Shown: positions 24,111 through 33,969, counted from the first letter of the stretch. The stretch: 64,000 nucleotides of DNA from Salvator merianae (GCA_003586115.2 QVOM02000042.1:77791636-77855635); one strand, 5' to 3'. Translations and numbers: made by a program. Notes: generated from the letters alone by a model not told the origin.

Positions 24111-25049
24111 TTTCCTACTCTGATTCTTTGTACCACTTCCTTTTGGCTATCTTTCCATCTGCCTAAGAGGTCACAATTGGTGCCAGACATTCTGGGGTCT
24201 AGGTAAATCCCAGAGGGCCAGCTCCCATGCCACCCTGCCTAGACCCTGAAGTTGGCTGGGGGTGGGGCTGCTCTTTGGGATCCTAATGATAAATGTCCTC
24301 CATTGGGCAGAAATTCGACAAGAACTTTCTTGGTTCATTTATGGAATTCCTTTCCCCTGGCGAAAAAGACACTTCCATTATCTTTTGGAAACCTGTATTT
24401 TCTCCCATACGTATGGTAGGTGTACTGTTTATATGGAATTCTGTTGCTTTACTTAGAAATAAAGGAACTACTAGGCTATATTGTTAATCACTTACTATAA
24501 ATGGTGAACCATGGCCCCATGGTATTTTGCAAAGAGAAGCCTGCAGGGGAAGCTCTCCTTTGCCAGAAAACATGTTGCCTGCTTGTGGAGCAACATGACA
24601 CTAAAAACTCGAACCCTTTATTTTCTCATGAAAGGAAGTCACGTATAGTATACATGTGCTGTGGTTTTCACCAAAATTTAAGCAGCCAATGAACTTACGT
24701 ATGGAAGTATCTTTGCTTCCTGTCTTGCTGACTCATGATGGCACAGTTAAATGCGTTAGCAACCTGCCTTTGTTTTAATATTTTTTCCATTTTGTCTACA
24801 CCACTAGGCATGACTGTTGCTAGAACAGCTCCCATGGGTGCTTTACTTGTTTTATTTAGTTGCTGGATTTATAACTTGCTTTTTGCTAAAATGCTCTAGA
24901 ATGTCAGGGTAAAAACATTTTTTTAAAAAGATTTTAAGAATTATTGAATCCAACAAATTTCAGTCTTTCAAGAATAAAACACACTAATTGAAATGATTTA
25001 AGAAGTTAAAAAAAGACCCCAAAGTTGTCATACTACAACATGAAGAAGG
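24111..25049. other. Unlabelled noncoding DNA
   Basis: AT-rich with no recognised frame or element end. Open frames of 60-64 codons overlap each other and carry no motif. Confidence 0.5.
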
Positions 25050-25465
25050 AGTATCTTAAATACCAAATCTCTGGCTGTAGAAGTGCTGAAAGTTGCATAA
25101 TAATGGGGCCTGGTGTACTCTATAGAGGAGATCATTCCATAACCTGGGGAAAGCCACGGAAGAAGGCATGAAATGCACTGCCACTGCATGAACCATGTAC
25201 AAAGGGGTTGGTCCCTTTGTAGATATTAATATCCAGATATGTCTACATTGAGAGGGATGCAGTCTTTCAGATATCGTGTGTGTGTGTGTGTGTGTGTGTG
25301 TGTTAGTATTACCATCAGGTTTAGTAATGTATTGGCAGACACTGTAGATCTTCCAAGTCCAGCATAATCTGCATCCAGTGAGGAACATCTGATAATATAG
25401 TAACTCTGTGGTTCCAGCTTTCAAGCTATCTTCAAGGGCAGCCCTATAGAAAACCCATTATGTTA
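25050..25465 (-). pseudogene. L2-like LINE relic, C-terminal part
   Basis: The minus frame at 25056-25424 contains SSVAFPRLWNDLLYRV, a decayed form of the A.S.AAPRLWNSLP block near the C-terminus of L2-like ORF2. TTCCAGCTTTCAAGCTATC and CTTCAAGGGCAGCCC at 25410-25445 are the antisense of the upstream block. A (GT)14 microsatellite at 25276-25303 interrupts it. It abuts the CR1 relic at about 25465. Confidence 0.65.
25276..25303. repeat. (GT)14 microsatellite
   Basis: Fourteen perfect GT units inside the L2-like relic. Confidence 0.95.
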
Positions 25466-26100
25466 ATCATAAGAACATAAAAGAAGCCCCACAGCCCATC
25501 TAGTCCAGCGTCCTGTCTCACACAGCAGATATTCTCAACCAAAAGACAAAACCTTCAACTGCTCTCAATTCCCTGCAAATGGCCTTTAGAGGCATTCTGC
25601 CTGTTTCTCCAACCTGGAGGTGGTACCTAGGCACCAATTCTAGCAGCCATTGATACTCCTGTCCTCCATGAATTTGTCCAACCCCTTCTTAAAGCCATCC
25701 ACCACTGTCACCACCACTGTCACCACGCCCTCTGTTACTAAATTTCATAGACCAATTATGCTTCCCCTTGTCAGTCCTAACTCTTCTGCCCATCAGCTTC
25801 ATGGAGTGCCTCCTGGTTCTAGTATTGTGCGATAGAGAAAATAATTTTTCTCCATTCCACCTTTTCCCCACAGAGTATGATTTTATATATTTCAGTTAGG
25901 TCCCTTCTTAAATGCCGTCTTTCAAGGTTGAAGAGGCGAAGACGTTGCAGCCTGATTTCGTAAGGAAGGTGTTCCAGCCCCTAGATCATTTTGGTTGCTC
26001 TTTTCTACACTTTCTCCACAATATCCTTTCTGAGGTGTGGGGACCAGAATTAAACACAGTATTGCAAATGTGGCCTCCCCACAGATTTATAAAGAGACAC
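25466..26100 (-). pseudogene. CR1 LINE relic, C-terminal ORF2 and 3' end
   Basis: ATAAGAACATAAAAGAAGCC with CCATCTAGTCCAGC at the left edge is the antisense of the familiar CR1 3' region of reptiles. The minus frame at 25689-25871 reads KLFSLSHNTRTRRHSMKL, then RVRTDKGKH, matching the FSL..N.RTRGH..KL block of CR1 ORF2. Bases 25960-26095 continue as the antisense of the block that precedes it (LEHLP.E and VWGPHL.). It is interrupted at 26104 by a MITE and continues beyond it. Frameshifts make it inactive. Confidence 0.8.
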
Positions 26101-26103
26101 AGT

Positions 26104-26629
26104 GGCCGTTTTTGCACTTACTATGCTAGCACAGACTAATTAGTTTGTGCTAGTGTAGTACTTTACCACTCAGCATGGACACTGTCCGCACTGTGTGGCC
26201 AAAAACTGGACCTGTAGCTGGCTACCAGTGTTCAGGGTGTGAATGCCAGTAGCCATGCCTGATTGTTGCCACAGTAGCAGCCGGGAAGCGTCCAGCTGTT
26301 GCCATGGTGACTAGCAGGCCTGTGCAGCATGCAGGGACTCACATGCCTGATTGGCAAGTCGTGCATGCATGATGAGCAGATTGCGCATATGCAATGAGCA
26401 GATTGCACCCAAGGAGGCCACCACACCACAGGTAAGTGCAAATGGTCCCTTACCTGAAGCTCACTATGAGCTCCAGGTAAGGTTCCAGACTACAATTTAC
26501 TGCTTCAGTGGTAGAAGCAATTGGGATCAGTTGAATACCACTTCTGGTCCCTTTGACCATCTTGCAGTGCAAACGCACCTGAGTAGCAAGCATGCTAGAT
26601 GCTTGGTCATGTCAAGTGTGAACAGGCCC
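26104..26629 (-). mobile_element. MITE-C copy 2 (526 bp) with AGT target duplication, inside CR1
   Basis: The left end is GGCCGTTTTTGCACTTACT and the inverted right end GGGCCTGTTCACACTTGAC. AGT stands at 26101-26103 and at 26630-26632, an exact 3-bp duplication. CR1 homology continues on both sides, so the MITE inserted into an existing CR1. A 184-codon plus-strand frame starting inside it runs out into the flank and has no recognisable domain. Confidence 0.8.
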
Positions 26630-26632
26630 AGT

Positions 26633-26735
26633 AATGCTTGCAGATTTATTTTCTATTCCCTTCCCTGTTACCCTAGCATTGAATTCACTTTTTTCACTGC
26701 TGCTGACACCTTCATCAAGCTATCCTTGAGACATA
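26633..26735 (-). pseudogene. CR1 LINE relic, internal piece
   Basis: GCATTGAATTCACTTTTTTC and CACTGCTGCTGACACC, then CATCAAGCTATCC, match the antisense of the CR1 segment that follows the piece at 25466-26100 in intact elements. The homology then fades at about 26735 and resumes at about 27770. Confidence 0.6.
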
Positions 26736-27085
26736 GCCAGAAATTAGCAGAAATAATAAATCTTCTATGGAGTGGGAAAGATTCTTTTATTCTGACATCA
26801 TGCCTTGAGAAACTAAAAATTGCTAAGGCACAGTCTTCCAATACCAGCACAAAGTTATGCCTTACATTTTCCTGCCTAATTCCCCACATCCCAAGAACTA
26901 TGTGAGAACCCTTATCTCAATAGTAAACAGAGCCAGAGCCGGAGCCAGATAGTATGACCGAGATATTACAGTGGTTTCTTCACTTTCCACTCCCATCTCC
27001 TGACCCTCCCATCAGCCCAGGGCACAAGCAATTCGCATGTAATGCTTCAAAGGTCCAAATAGTCTGGCAAGAAATAGCATTGTAT

Positions 27086-27292
27086 TGGACTTGTGATTGC
27101 TGGATTTGAAGAACGATGAAGAAAGAAGACACTCGGTGGAAAAAGGAATGGAAAAGGATTAGGTGGGGTGAGAAATATGAAACATAGAAGAAACTGTCAA
27201 TGAAGGAGGAAGTCAACAACAATATTGATATAAGAATGTTTAATGTAGAATGTAATTTTAGACATCTGAAACGTAACAACAATAAAAAGAAA
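27086..27292 (+). mobile_element. Short retro-insertion with exact 16-bp target duplication
   Basis: AGAAATAGCATTGTAT occurs at 27070-27085 and again, exactly, at 27293-27308. The 207-bp insert ends with an A-rich tail (AACAACAATAAAAAGAAA). Long duplication plus A-rich 3' end is the mark of LINE-driven insertion. The body looks like an L1 3' end (GAAGAAAG..., GATATAAGAATGTT) but holds no diagnostic motif, so a 5'-truncated L1 is the likely reading. Confidence 0.75.
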
Positions 27293-27477
27293 AGAAATAG
27301 CATTGTATGGAAATGAATATCAAGATACAGTTACATGCAAATACATAGCATTGCTTAAACAGATATACAGTAAAACACATTCGTGAATAACATGTGAGCA
27401 GCGAGTAATGACAACAAGAATATCACAGCCAATATGCATAAATATCATAAGCTACATGAAAAGGTGAATAACATACT

Positions 27478-27657
27478 GGCCCTTTCTGCACTTGGCCGCA
27501 TTGTGGATTATATCCCAGAATAAGGACCTGCTATCCACATGCTAGTGCAAACTATGAAAGGTCTTGCCCAGGGCCTACCATAGTCTGCACTAGCATGCAG
27601 ATGGCAGGTCCCTATTCTGAGATATAATCTGGAATAAGGCCAAGTGCAGAAAGGGCC
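27478..27657 (+). mobile_element. MITE-B copy 1 (180 bp palindromic) with ACT target duplication
   Basis: The ends are GGCCCTTTCTGCACTTGGC and its inverse GCCAAGTGCAGAAAGGGCC, with ACT at 27475-27477 and 27658-27660. Nearly the whole element folds on itself: TTATATCCCAGAATAAGG faces CCCTATTCTGAGATATAA, and CATGCTAGTGCAAACTAT faces ATAGTCTGCACTAGCATG. Two further copies of exactly the same length lie at 30984 and 36390. Non-coding. Confidence 0.9.
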
Positions 27658-27770
27658 ACTGATAACGTATGAGATCAAATGCTGAGAAAGCCTCATGGCA
27701 ACCAGAAGAGCTGACAGCTATCTACCAGAACCCCAAGGTTTAACTGAGGGGGGGTTGCCTCAATGTGCAT

Positions 27771-27960
27771 ACCTGGCACTTATTACGATTGGAGCCAATT
27801 TGCCCCTTCGTTATCCACTCACCCAGTGTCAAGACGTCTTTCTGGAGCTCTTCACAATCTCCTTCAGTTTTCATTACCCTGAATAATTTAGTGTTGTTAG
27901 CAAAATTTGCTATCTCGCTGCCTAAATAAATTACTACTTCCATGTTTCTGTTCCAGGATT
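27771..27960 (-). pseudogene. CR1 LINE relic, RT palm region
   Basis: The minus frame at 27740-27943 reads SEIANFANNTKLFRVMKTEGDCEELQKD and then GEWITKGQ. This aligns with the CR1 RT palm, where the catalytic motif is FADDTKL; here both aspartates are replaced (FANNTKL), so the enzyme would be dead. It is the furthest-upstream CR1 piece of the set starting at 25466. Confidence 0.85.
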
Positions 27961-30337
27961 TTTAGGCTAATAGCTCCTACTACTTGCCCAAATCAGGAGC
28001 CAGCCATCCGACCCTCAGAAACTGCTGTACATTTTGGTTTGGAGGGTATACAGGAGAAATAACAAATCTCTCATTACAAGACCATTACCACTTGCAAGCA
28101 AAGTTCTGTCATAGGGTAGTCATTTCAAATTTTCTTATTTTCAGCACATACAGCTTGTATCTGCTTAATTGCTGCAGAACTAACAGCATATTATAGAACT
28201 ATGCATGCTTGCTTCATGCAATCATCTGCAAAATTTATGCTAAGGTTGCCCCATTGACAGTGATGTACAAGGTGATTAGTCAGAGTTGGCTGGAGCTGGT
28301 GAATTTTGTATTCCAAAATATCTGGAGGGAACAGGATTGCTCACAGCCACTCAAAAGTGTAGGAATGTGGCCAAAACATTAAGAGGAGTCACATGGTGTA
28401 ACTCTGCTGCTGAATTTAAGCAGGTCTAGCTTCATAAACAATGTGGATATGACCATACTGTATATGAGAACCACCTCTGACATACAAATAAGCATTTATG
28501 CATCTTTGCATTATTAATACCCCATACTGTTTTGCAAGCTGTCATCATTTAAAACACATTTTTTCCAATTATCACTGTCCTAAACAACGATGACTGTGAG
28601 TTTACTAGGATGCTCCTGCCCAGAACATGTCAGCCAATAACTGTTGAGTAAAAACGTGTTTGCATAATATTCTGCTAATGACTGTGCAGTGCCAGATGTC
28701 ATTTACAAGACTGGTAAATGTATAAGATCTGTGGCTTTGCTTAGAAAAACTGAAGCATCAACTGACACATTTTGGGGCATCTTATTTCCTTCTTTGTGCC
28801 GGTGTCTGTTTTTTGTTCTTTCTGTGTGAAAAGGCTGCTGTGAGGAAGAGAAAGAAACACACCAGAAACTAAGAACTGCTAAGAATAGCAGCTTGCTGGA
28901 AGTTTTATTATGCTCATTTATTGCTCTCATTTCCTTGAGGTATTCTGAAAGCTACAAAATACAAAAGACCAATTAAATCAATGACTTGAAATAAGGAGGC
29001 AAGTGTTCCTCCCTAAAAATAAAAAGTCTCATCAGTGCCTTAAATTTAATTAAAAGGAGCCAATTGTTTGCTAGAATAAATACATCTGAGGTGAACAACA
29101 GTGCATAGGCTGTTTGAGCTACCTGAAGCATCTTTTCAATACTCTAATAAAGTACTGTGGGGAGAGTGCTATAGTGTACAGTACTGTAGTGTAAACTACT
29201 GTGAGGAGAGTGCTATAGTAAGTCAAGAGATGACTACTTGTCGTATAACTAGGTTGCTCCCTAAGGGGTACTGGTGGTGTCCAACTAGTTAAATAATGGT
29301 CCTTAGGAACCAATGGTGTCAAAACATAAGAATCTGCGTCCTAACTGGCAAGATATTTGCCCTTATTCTTGCACACCTTAAAACATATAAGAGTTAAATG
29401 CACTACTTAATATTTATTTATTAATTATCTGTCTATTGAATGGGAATCACTGATGTGGTGTAACTATATAAGCCATGAGATAAAAAAGCCTAAGGTCAAG
29501 TTTTACCTCAGCCACAAATGTACTAATCTATTGGCTTTAGGTCCACTTAACCTTAAAAAGTCCCCCACTCCTTTTCTGCTGGTTATACGGGGCCTACTCC
29601 ATAACGTTATTGCCTCTTTAATGATTATAACATACATTTCTAAGTATGTGAGAAAATCTCAGACCAATCTCTGTAATATGAATGCTTCATACCCACCACA
29701 GTTCTCCCCCTGACAATGTATTCACACCCTACTGTGGAATAAATAGGAACCATCAGAAACATAGGTGCCATGCCATGCATGCTTCTATCTTATCTCTTGT
29801 AATGTTCACAGCCATGATATAAATGCTGCTGCGACCCAGTTTTCCCACCTGCCTTCTCAAACATAGCAATCTGGAATGCTTAAGTGGATTTGGATGAACC
29901 CATGGCGCTGCTCCAAGCATTGATTTTGGCTTTTCTCCATGCTGTAATCTAACAAAGATCACATCTGTGATATACAGAGTCTCAACAATTGCAGAACTAC
30001 TGAAGGGTTTGCCGTCCCAAGCTAATATTGCCTTAACTGGTTTATTCTTGCAGTACAATTAAATTAGGTAATAGTTCCCACTGTATATTTTTTGACCTTT
30101 AAGGAGCCAAAAACAGGAAATATACTGTTTCTTTGGGGGAAGAGGAATGAGCAATAATAGACTAATTTTGTCAGCTTTAAAATAACTATGTTTCCAGACT
30201 CTTTATCATCACATAGGTATAACAATGGAAGAAACCATTGCATCTAAGTTTACAGTAGATAATACCTCTAATAGAATCCTGGAGCTAAATCACATTTCAG
30301 AAAGGGAAAATTGGTCAAGATCATTTTAGAAACACTG
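27961..30337. other. Mostly unlabelled noncoding DNA
   Basis: No exon is recognised. A dispersed-repeat fragment (ATTCCAAAATATCTGGAGGG) lies at about 28268-28345, and a small local duplication at 29153-29220. The region about 28580-28760 looks unique, with homeodomain-like cores, but nothing shows that it is functional. Confidence 0.45.
29153..29220. repeat. Local 45-bp-period duplication
   Basis: TACTGTGGGGAGAGTGCTAT at 29153 and TACTGTGAGGAGAGTGCTAT at 29198 differ by one base over 23 bp, 45 bp apart; the bases between (GTACAGTACTGTAGTGTA) are also related. A short tandem duplication. Confidence 0.7.
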
Positions 30338-30345
30338 CCACCAAC

Positions 30346-30702
30346 TGGGAATGTGCAAAGTCTGGTCTGTGTTTGAAAATTCAGTCAAAGAGTTTGTGTT
30401 CGCAAATGTTCGCATTGAACCGAACATGTGGCATTCGAATATCTGGAAATTTGCTTGAACCAAACGAGTCTCCTGCTCACAAACATGAACAATTTAGTCA
30501 TACAGTTTGTATTCTCTGTGGTTTTGCTCTTGAAAAGGGTTTTTTTTTCCCAATGGGAAAATGGTATTTTGTTTTTGAACAAGGTCAGAGTTGAACACAA
30601 ACATCTGTTTGTTCAGTTAACCGGTTCACTGTCAAACTGAACAAATGGGTGTTCAGTTTGATGGTGAGCCAAATGCACAATTTTTGTTTGTGCACATCCT
30701 TA
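30346..30702. mobile_element. hAT-type MITE rich in GAAC/GTTC, with exact 8-bp target duplication
   Basis: CCACCAAC stands at 30338-30345 and at 30703-30710, an exact 8-bp duplication as made by hAT transposases. The ends TGGGAATGTGCA and (inverted) TAAGGATGTGCA fit hAT-type TA/CAGGGATG ends. The interior holds many GAAC, TTCG and GTTCA steps (for example GTTCGCAAATGTTCGC, TTGAACCAAACG, AGTTTGATGG). 357 bp, non-coding. Overlapping chance frames of about 70 codons carry no domain. Confidence 0.85.
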
Positions 30703-30710
30703 CCACCAAC

Positions 30711-30830
30711 CCAAGGGCATTCCAACTATGGCTGGACTGCATCACCCCTTGTTCCTTGTCATTGGACAGGGTGCCTGGGGCTGATGAGAGTTGGGGCTCA
30801 GAAATAACTGGCAGATCATAGTTTGATCAG
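30711..30830. repeat. Dispersed repeat of the GGACTGCA...GGGCTGATGAGAGTTGG type
   Basis: It begins CCAACTATGGCTGGACTGCA and continues CATTGGACAGGGTGCC, GGGCTGATGAGAGTTGGGG. It resembles the squamate repeat that carries GATGGGAGTTGTAGTCC, also at 66-180 and 63075-63195. The family is not assigned. Confidence 0.4.
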
Positions 30831-30983
30831 TCCTGCACCAAACTATATGTCTGAGTAGGACTCAGATTACGAAGGCACCCAGGGTCCTTTCCTCTTGTGA
30901 CACCCTTTCCCCTGTACTGTTTCTCTGTGCAGTGTAGAGGATCCCATATTCAGGAGAAGGGAACAGCAGTCAGGCCTCTTTCT

Positions 30984-31163
30984 GGGCCTTTCTGCACTTG
31001 CACTTATTCCAGATTATATCTCAGAATAGGGACCTGCCATCTGCATGCTAGTGCAGACTATGGTAGGCCCTGGGCAAGACCTTTCATAGTTTGCACTAGC
31101 ATGCGGATGGCAGGTCCCTATTCTGGGATATAATCCACAATAAAGCCAAGTGCAGAAAGGGCC
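30984..31163 (-). mobile_element. MITE-B copy 2 (180 bp palindromic)
   Basis: GGGCCTTTCTGCACTTGCAC at the left and the inverse of GGCCCTTTCTGCACTTGGC at the right bound exactly 180 bp. Compared with 27478-27657 it is inserted in the opposite orientation. Flanks are TCT (30981-30983) and ACT (31164-31166), one mismatch from a 3-bp duplication. It is close in sequence to copy 1, so it is fairly young. Confidence 0.85.
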
Positions 31164-31166
31164 ACT

Positions 31167-31851
31167 GTTTACTCTTGCTGTTTTCTTCCATCTGGAGCCA
31201 GCTTGAGGAATGCTGCACTATGATGACATGATTTGGCTAAAACCGAGCAGAACTGGATAATTCAGTAAAGTGTTTGGATATCATTAAGAGCCCTCCTCAG
31301 TATTTCTCTCTGTCAACTAGGGCAAGCATTATTTTAGAAAGAGAGCAATAATGATAGATTAAGAGCCATGTGGGGGACTAAGAAAGTGATAGAAGAGCAG
31401 AGTGCCCAGGCACAGACCATAGCTAAATGGAGAAGCTAGTGAAGCCCCTTAGTTAAACAGTGCAGTTTTTCACTGACCTTATGCCTTCAAAGAGCCATGT
31501 TCTCTCCATCTGGAATGAATGGAGACTGACTGAGGTGGATAGAAACAAGGAGATGAACTGTTTTGCTGTTACTTTCCTCCCTATTTCCCCTGAATCCCTC
31601 TTCATAATTGATCAAGAGGCAGATTTTACTGCTGGGGAAAGTGGCAATATCCACTCCCACTGCAGAGTAAGTGAGGCAACACCCTATGCTTTTACTTATG
31701 AGGAACCCTCCCTAATGAAGCCAGGACCATCCTATGGGAAAGGATTTTCCACCAAAGGATGGTTTCTGTGGGTTCTTTAAGAGCATATGGATTTCAAGGA
31801 ACCTCTTCTGTCAGAGTCTTGAAAAGAGCCTTGAAAAGAGCCATAATCAAT
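31167..31851. other. Unlabelled noncoding DNA between two MITEs
   Basis: A 106-codon plus frame (31460-31780) shows no recognisable domain. The last three bases, AAT at 31849-31851, are the left target duplication of MITE-A copy 1. Confidence 0.45.
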
Positions 31852-32489
31852 GGGCCTTTTCGCACTGTAGCGGTAGACCGTTCTTGTCTGTTCGCTAGAA
31901 CGGAGCTTTCGCACTGCCGCGGGCGCGTGCCTCACCCGATCCCGACCGCTTCGTACCTGATTCGAACCCGAAGCCGGATAAGGCAAGACAACAAAAAAGA
32001 TGTCTTCATCCCTACCTGCGCGATGGAGCGAAGATCGGGCACGGTGCTTTCGCACTGTTTGCCTCGGCGTCGGGCGTGGCTGTTGCGGCTACGCATGCGC
32101 GGTCTGCTGCTTCGCATCCGGGGTGCAAAGTTTTCGTACCCCGCTCCGTTGCTTTGTAACCCGGTACGATCTTCGTACCCGGGATAGCCCTTTGGGCTTG
32201 GCTGCCGAGCTGCCGTTACGAAGCCGGCTTCGTAACCAGCCCTCTGGGTACGAAGCGGGTGCAAAGGTGTGAAGTGGGTACGAAGCGGGTGCGAAGGTGC
32301 AAAGTGGGTACGAAGCGGGTGCGAAGTGGGTACCAAACTAGTGGCTACCATTCGCACTGTTCCCTCTGCTAGTCGGCTTCGGGTTCGTTCCTCTGGCCGG
32401 GAGTGCGAATGGCACCGAGCGTTCCCCAACCTCTCCGGTTCGAAGCCGACTACTGGGAACGGTCTACCGAGCTCAGTGCGAAAAGGCCC
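31852..32489 (+). mobile_element. MITE-A copy 1: 638-bp CpG-dense DNA element with AAT target duplication
   Basis: It begins GGGCCTTTTCGCACTGTAGC and its inverted right end is GGGCCTTTTCGCACTGAGC; after a small gap both ends share CGGTAGACCGTTC, giving about 34-bp terminal inverted repeats. AAT stands at 31849-31851 and 32490-32492. The interior is rich in CpG, in TTCGTACC/GGTACGAAG steps, a 22-bp palindrome (32215-32236) and a tandem array (32246-32327). Arginine-rich open frames on both strands continue in the second copy but have no known domain; low stop frequency in GC-rich DNA explains them. No transposase, so it is non-autonomous. Class: 3-bp target, PIF/Harbinger-like or another 3-bp superfamily; not decided. 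Confidence 0.9.
32246..32327 (+). repeat. Internal tandem array of MITE-A copy 1 (30 + 30 + 22 bp)
   Basis: Units start at 32246, 32276 and 32306, each beginning GGGTACGAAGCGGGTGC. The first two are 30 bp (with AAGGTG in the second part) and the third a 22-bp short form, followed by a further GGTACC start. The other element copy has one 30-bp unit plus the 22-bp form. Confidence 0.9.
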
Positions 32490-32492
32490 AAT

Positions 32493-33190
32493 ATGAGAAC
32501 TTTCTAGACCTATTTAACTAGGTCAGGATCCACATGACAGTGGATCCTGCTGATTTTAGAGTTGGAGTGCTTGCAGCAACCTTCAAAGGGGGAACTATGC
32601 TGTCCGTATCCCCGTATACTCCCTGCTGCAGTAGCACTAACATCAAAGCTGGGAAACATTCATTCTCTGGCATTGATGTTTCTGCCTGGATCTATTTTCA
32701 GAGCTACAGGCACTGGCCCCAGAAGTCAGCCATTTTCTGAGTCTCCTAAAACAGGGTCCTTTGAATGGTACTAATAAAGTGCTACAGGGTAATCTGCATG
32801 GTGCTGGCAGTAGGGCAGCAGGACACTGGAAAGCAGTGTCAGAGGGTTTTTTTCCCATTCTGCAGGGAAAGCCCTTCTAATGGTTCTTTCCATCCCATAG
32901 GTGACCCAGTAGGTGCGAGACTGTGTGGATGCAACATTTTTCAGGTCATGCCATGTTACCACATCTGCACCGTATGGATCCTGTCTATGTGAAATCAGTG
33001 AGAAGAGAATGGGATTGCAGTGGTGCCACGGAGCCTACATGTGTGCAAATTACACATTCAGTTTGCTTCTGTGCACAGAGTCAATGAAAGCATGACACTC
33101 AGGGCCCAATTATAACACAGTTGCTTGGTTTGCATTATTCCTTTCAGAAGGTGCAGTCCAAATGTGACACGTTCGCATAGCAGGATCTTT
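32493..33190. other. Unlabelled noncoding DNA
   Basis: Overlapping frames of 60-75 codons on both strands without recognisable motifs. No element ends are visible. Confidence 0.45.
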
Positions 33191-33337
33191 GGGTGATTCT
33201 GCACTAGCCGGTATACCAGACCGGCAAGAGTCCTAGAAGCCTCCCTTCCACACACTGGTACAGTCTAAGGAAGGCCTGGGTGAGGTGTGTGGAAGGGAGG
33301 CTCCTAGTATGCTTGCTGGTCCAGTGCAGAATCAACC
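33191..33337. mobile_element. Short palindromic MITE, GGKTGATTCTGCACT ends
   Basis: The left end GGGTGATTCTGCACTAG and inverted right end GGTTGATTCTGCACTGG are followed by matching arms containing CTAGAAGCCTCCCTTCC and its near-inverse GGAAGGGAGGCTCCTAG. The element is about 147 bp, foldback-shaped, and shares TTCTGCACT with MITE-B. No clean target duplication (TTT versus TGA). Confidence 0.65.
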
Positions 33338-33553
33338 TGAGTGCACACTTAAGGCAGATTTAGTGGGCACACTTGTGCTCCTTCCTATCCTTGGTTCAGC
33401 CTGAAATGTTCTTTCCCTATCTGCCTGTCACTTTGATGGGAAAATCCTAACAGTAAGGAGGCTGATACTGTATGTAGTTTGGCTGCAGGGATTAAAAACA
33501 AGTGCAACTCCATGGTCCACAAACTGCACTGACTGAGGGTGAGCTGGAAGTAA

Positions 33554-33733
33554 GGCTGCATCCACATATAATTTGAAAAGTGGCACAAAAGCGGCGCGGA
33601 GGTGGCGGCTGCCCCATGCTAGTGTTCCTGTTCCACCTGGCATTTTCTGGCCTTTAATGTGGATTTGATAGGAGCACTAGCTGGGACGCGTTGCCACTTT
33701 TAAGCCACTTTGATAATGTGTGTGGATGCAGCC
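33554..33733. mobile_element. MITE with GGCTGCATCCACA inverted ends
   Basis: The left end GGCTGCATCCACATATAATT and inverted right end GGCTGCATCCACACACATT both continue into AAAGTGGC. It is 180 bp long. No clear target duplication. Interior CpGs (GCGGCGCGG, GGGACGCG) suggest it is not very old. Non-coding. Confidence 0.7.
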
Positions 33734-33770
33734 CCTCTGAACTTAGTGGAAAATTCTTCTGTGTAAACGC

Positions 33771-33961
33771 CAGCGGCAGCCTGTGCCTTTAAGGGCGGGT
33801 GTTCGCGCGAGTGCCATGGTCGTTCGCAGGGCCTCCGTGCCTCCGTAGTGACACAGCAGGTCGCCTAGTGACCTGCTGTGTCACTATGGAGGCCCGGAGG
33901 CCCTGCGAACGGCCATGGCACTCGCGCGAACACCCGCCCTTAAAGGCACGGGCCGCTGCTG
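33771..33961. mobile_element. hAT-type foldback MITE: 191-bp near-perfect palindrome
   Basis: Ends CAGCGGCAGCC and (inverted) CAGCAGCGGCC, with GTAAACGC at 33763-33770 and GTAAACAC at 33962-33969 (7 of 8 bases), fit a hAT insertion. The two arms of about 94 bp (33771-33864, 33868-33961) are almost perfect inverses, including CCTTTAAGGGCGGGTGTTCG, GCGCGAGTGCCATGG and GACACAGCAGGTC. CpGs remain in both arms, so it is younger than its relatives at 10166 and 47636. A long hairpin could form. Non-coding. Confidence 0.9.
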
Positions 33962-33969
33962 GTAAACAC

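Larger units (their letters stand above)
26736..27770. other. Insertion of unknown kind within the CR1 relic
   Basis: About 1 kb separates two CR1 pieces. It holds a short retro-insertion (27086-27292) and a MITE-B (27478-27657). The remainder (26736-27069, 27309-27474) shows no recognised motif. It may be an older insertion or diverged CR1. Confidence 0.4.

Noticed and set aside
26351..26905. 184-codon plus frame
   Set aside because: It crosses the border of a MITE into CR1 antisense sequence, so it cannot be an ancestral gene.
31759..32187. Arginine-rich open frame (142 codons), with a counterpart of 170 codons at 61139-61651
   Set aside because: Both begin in unrelated flanking DNA, run across the transposon and change with the tandem array. 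GC-rich DNA has few stops, and no domain is recognisable.
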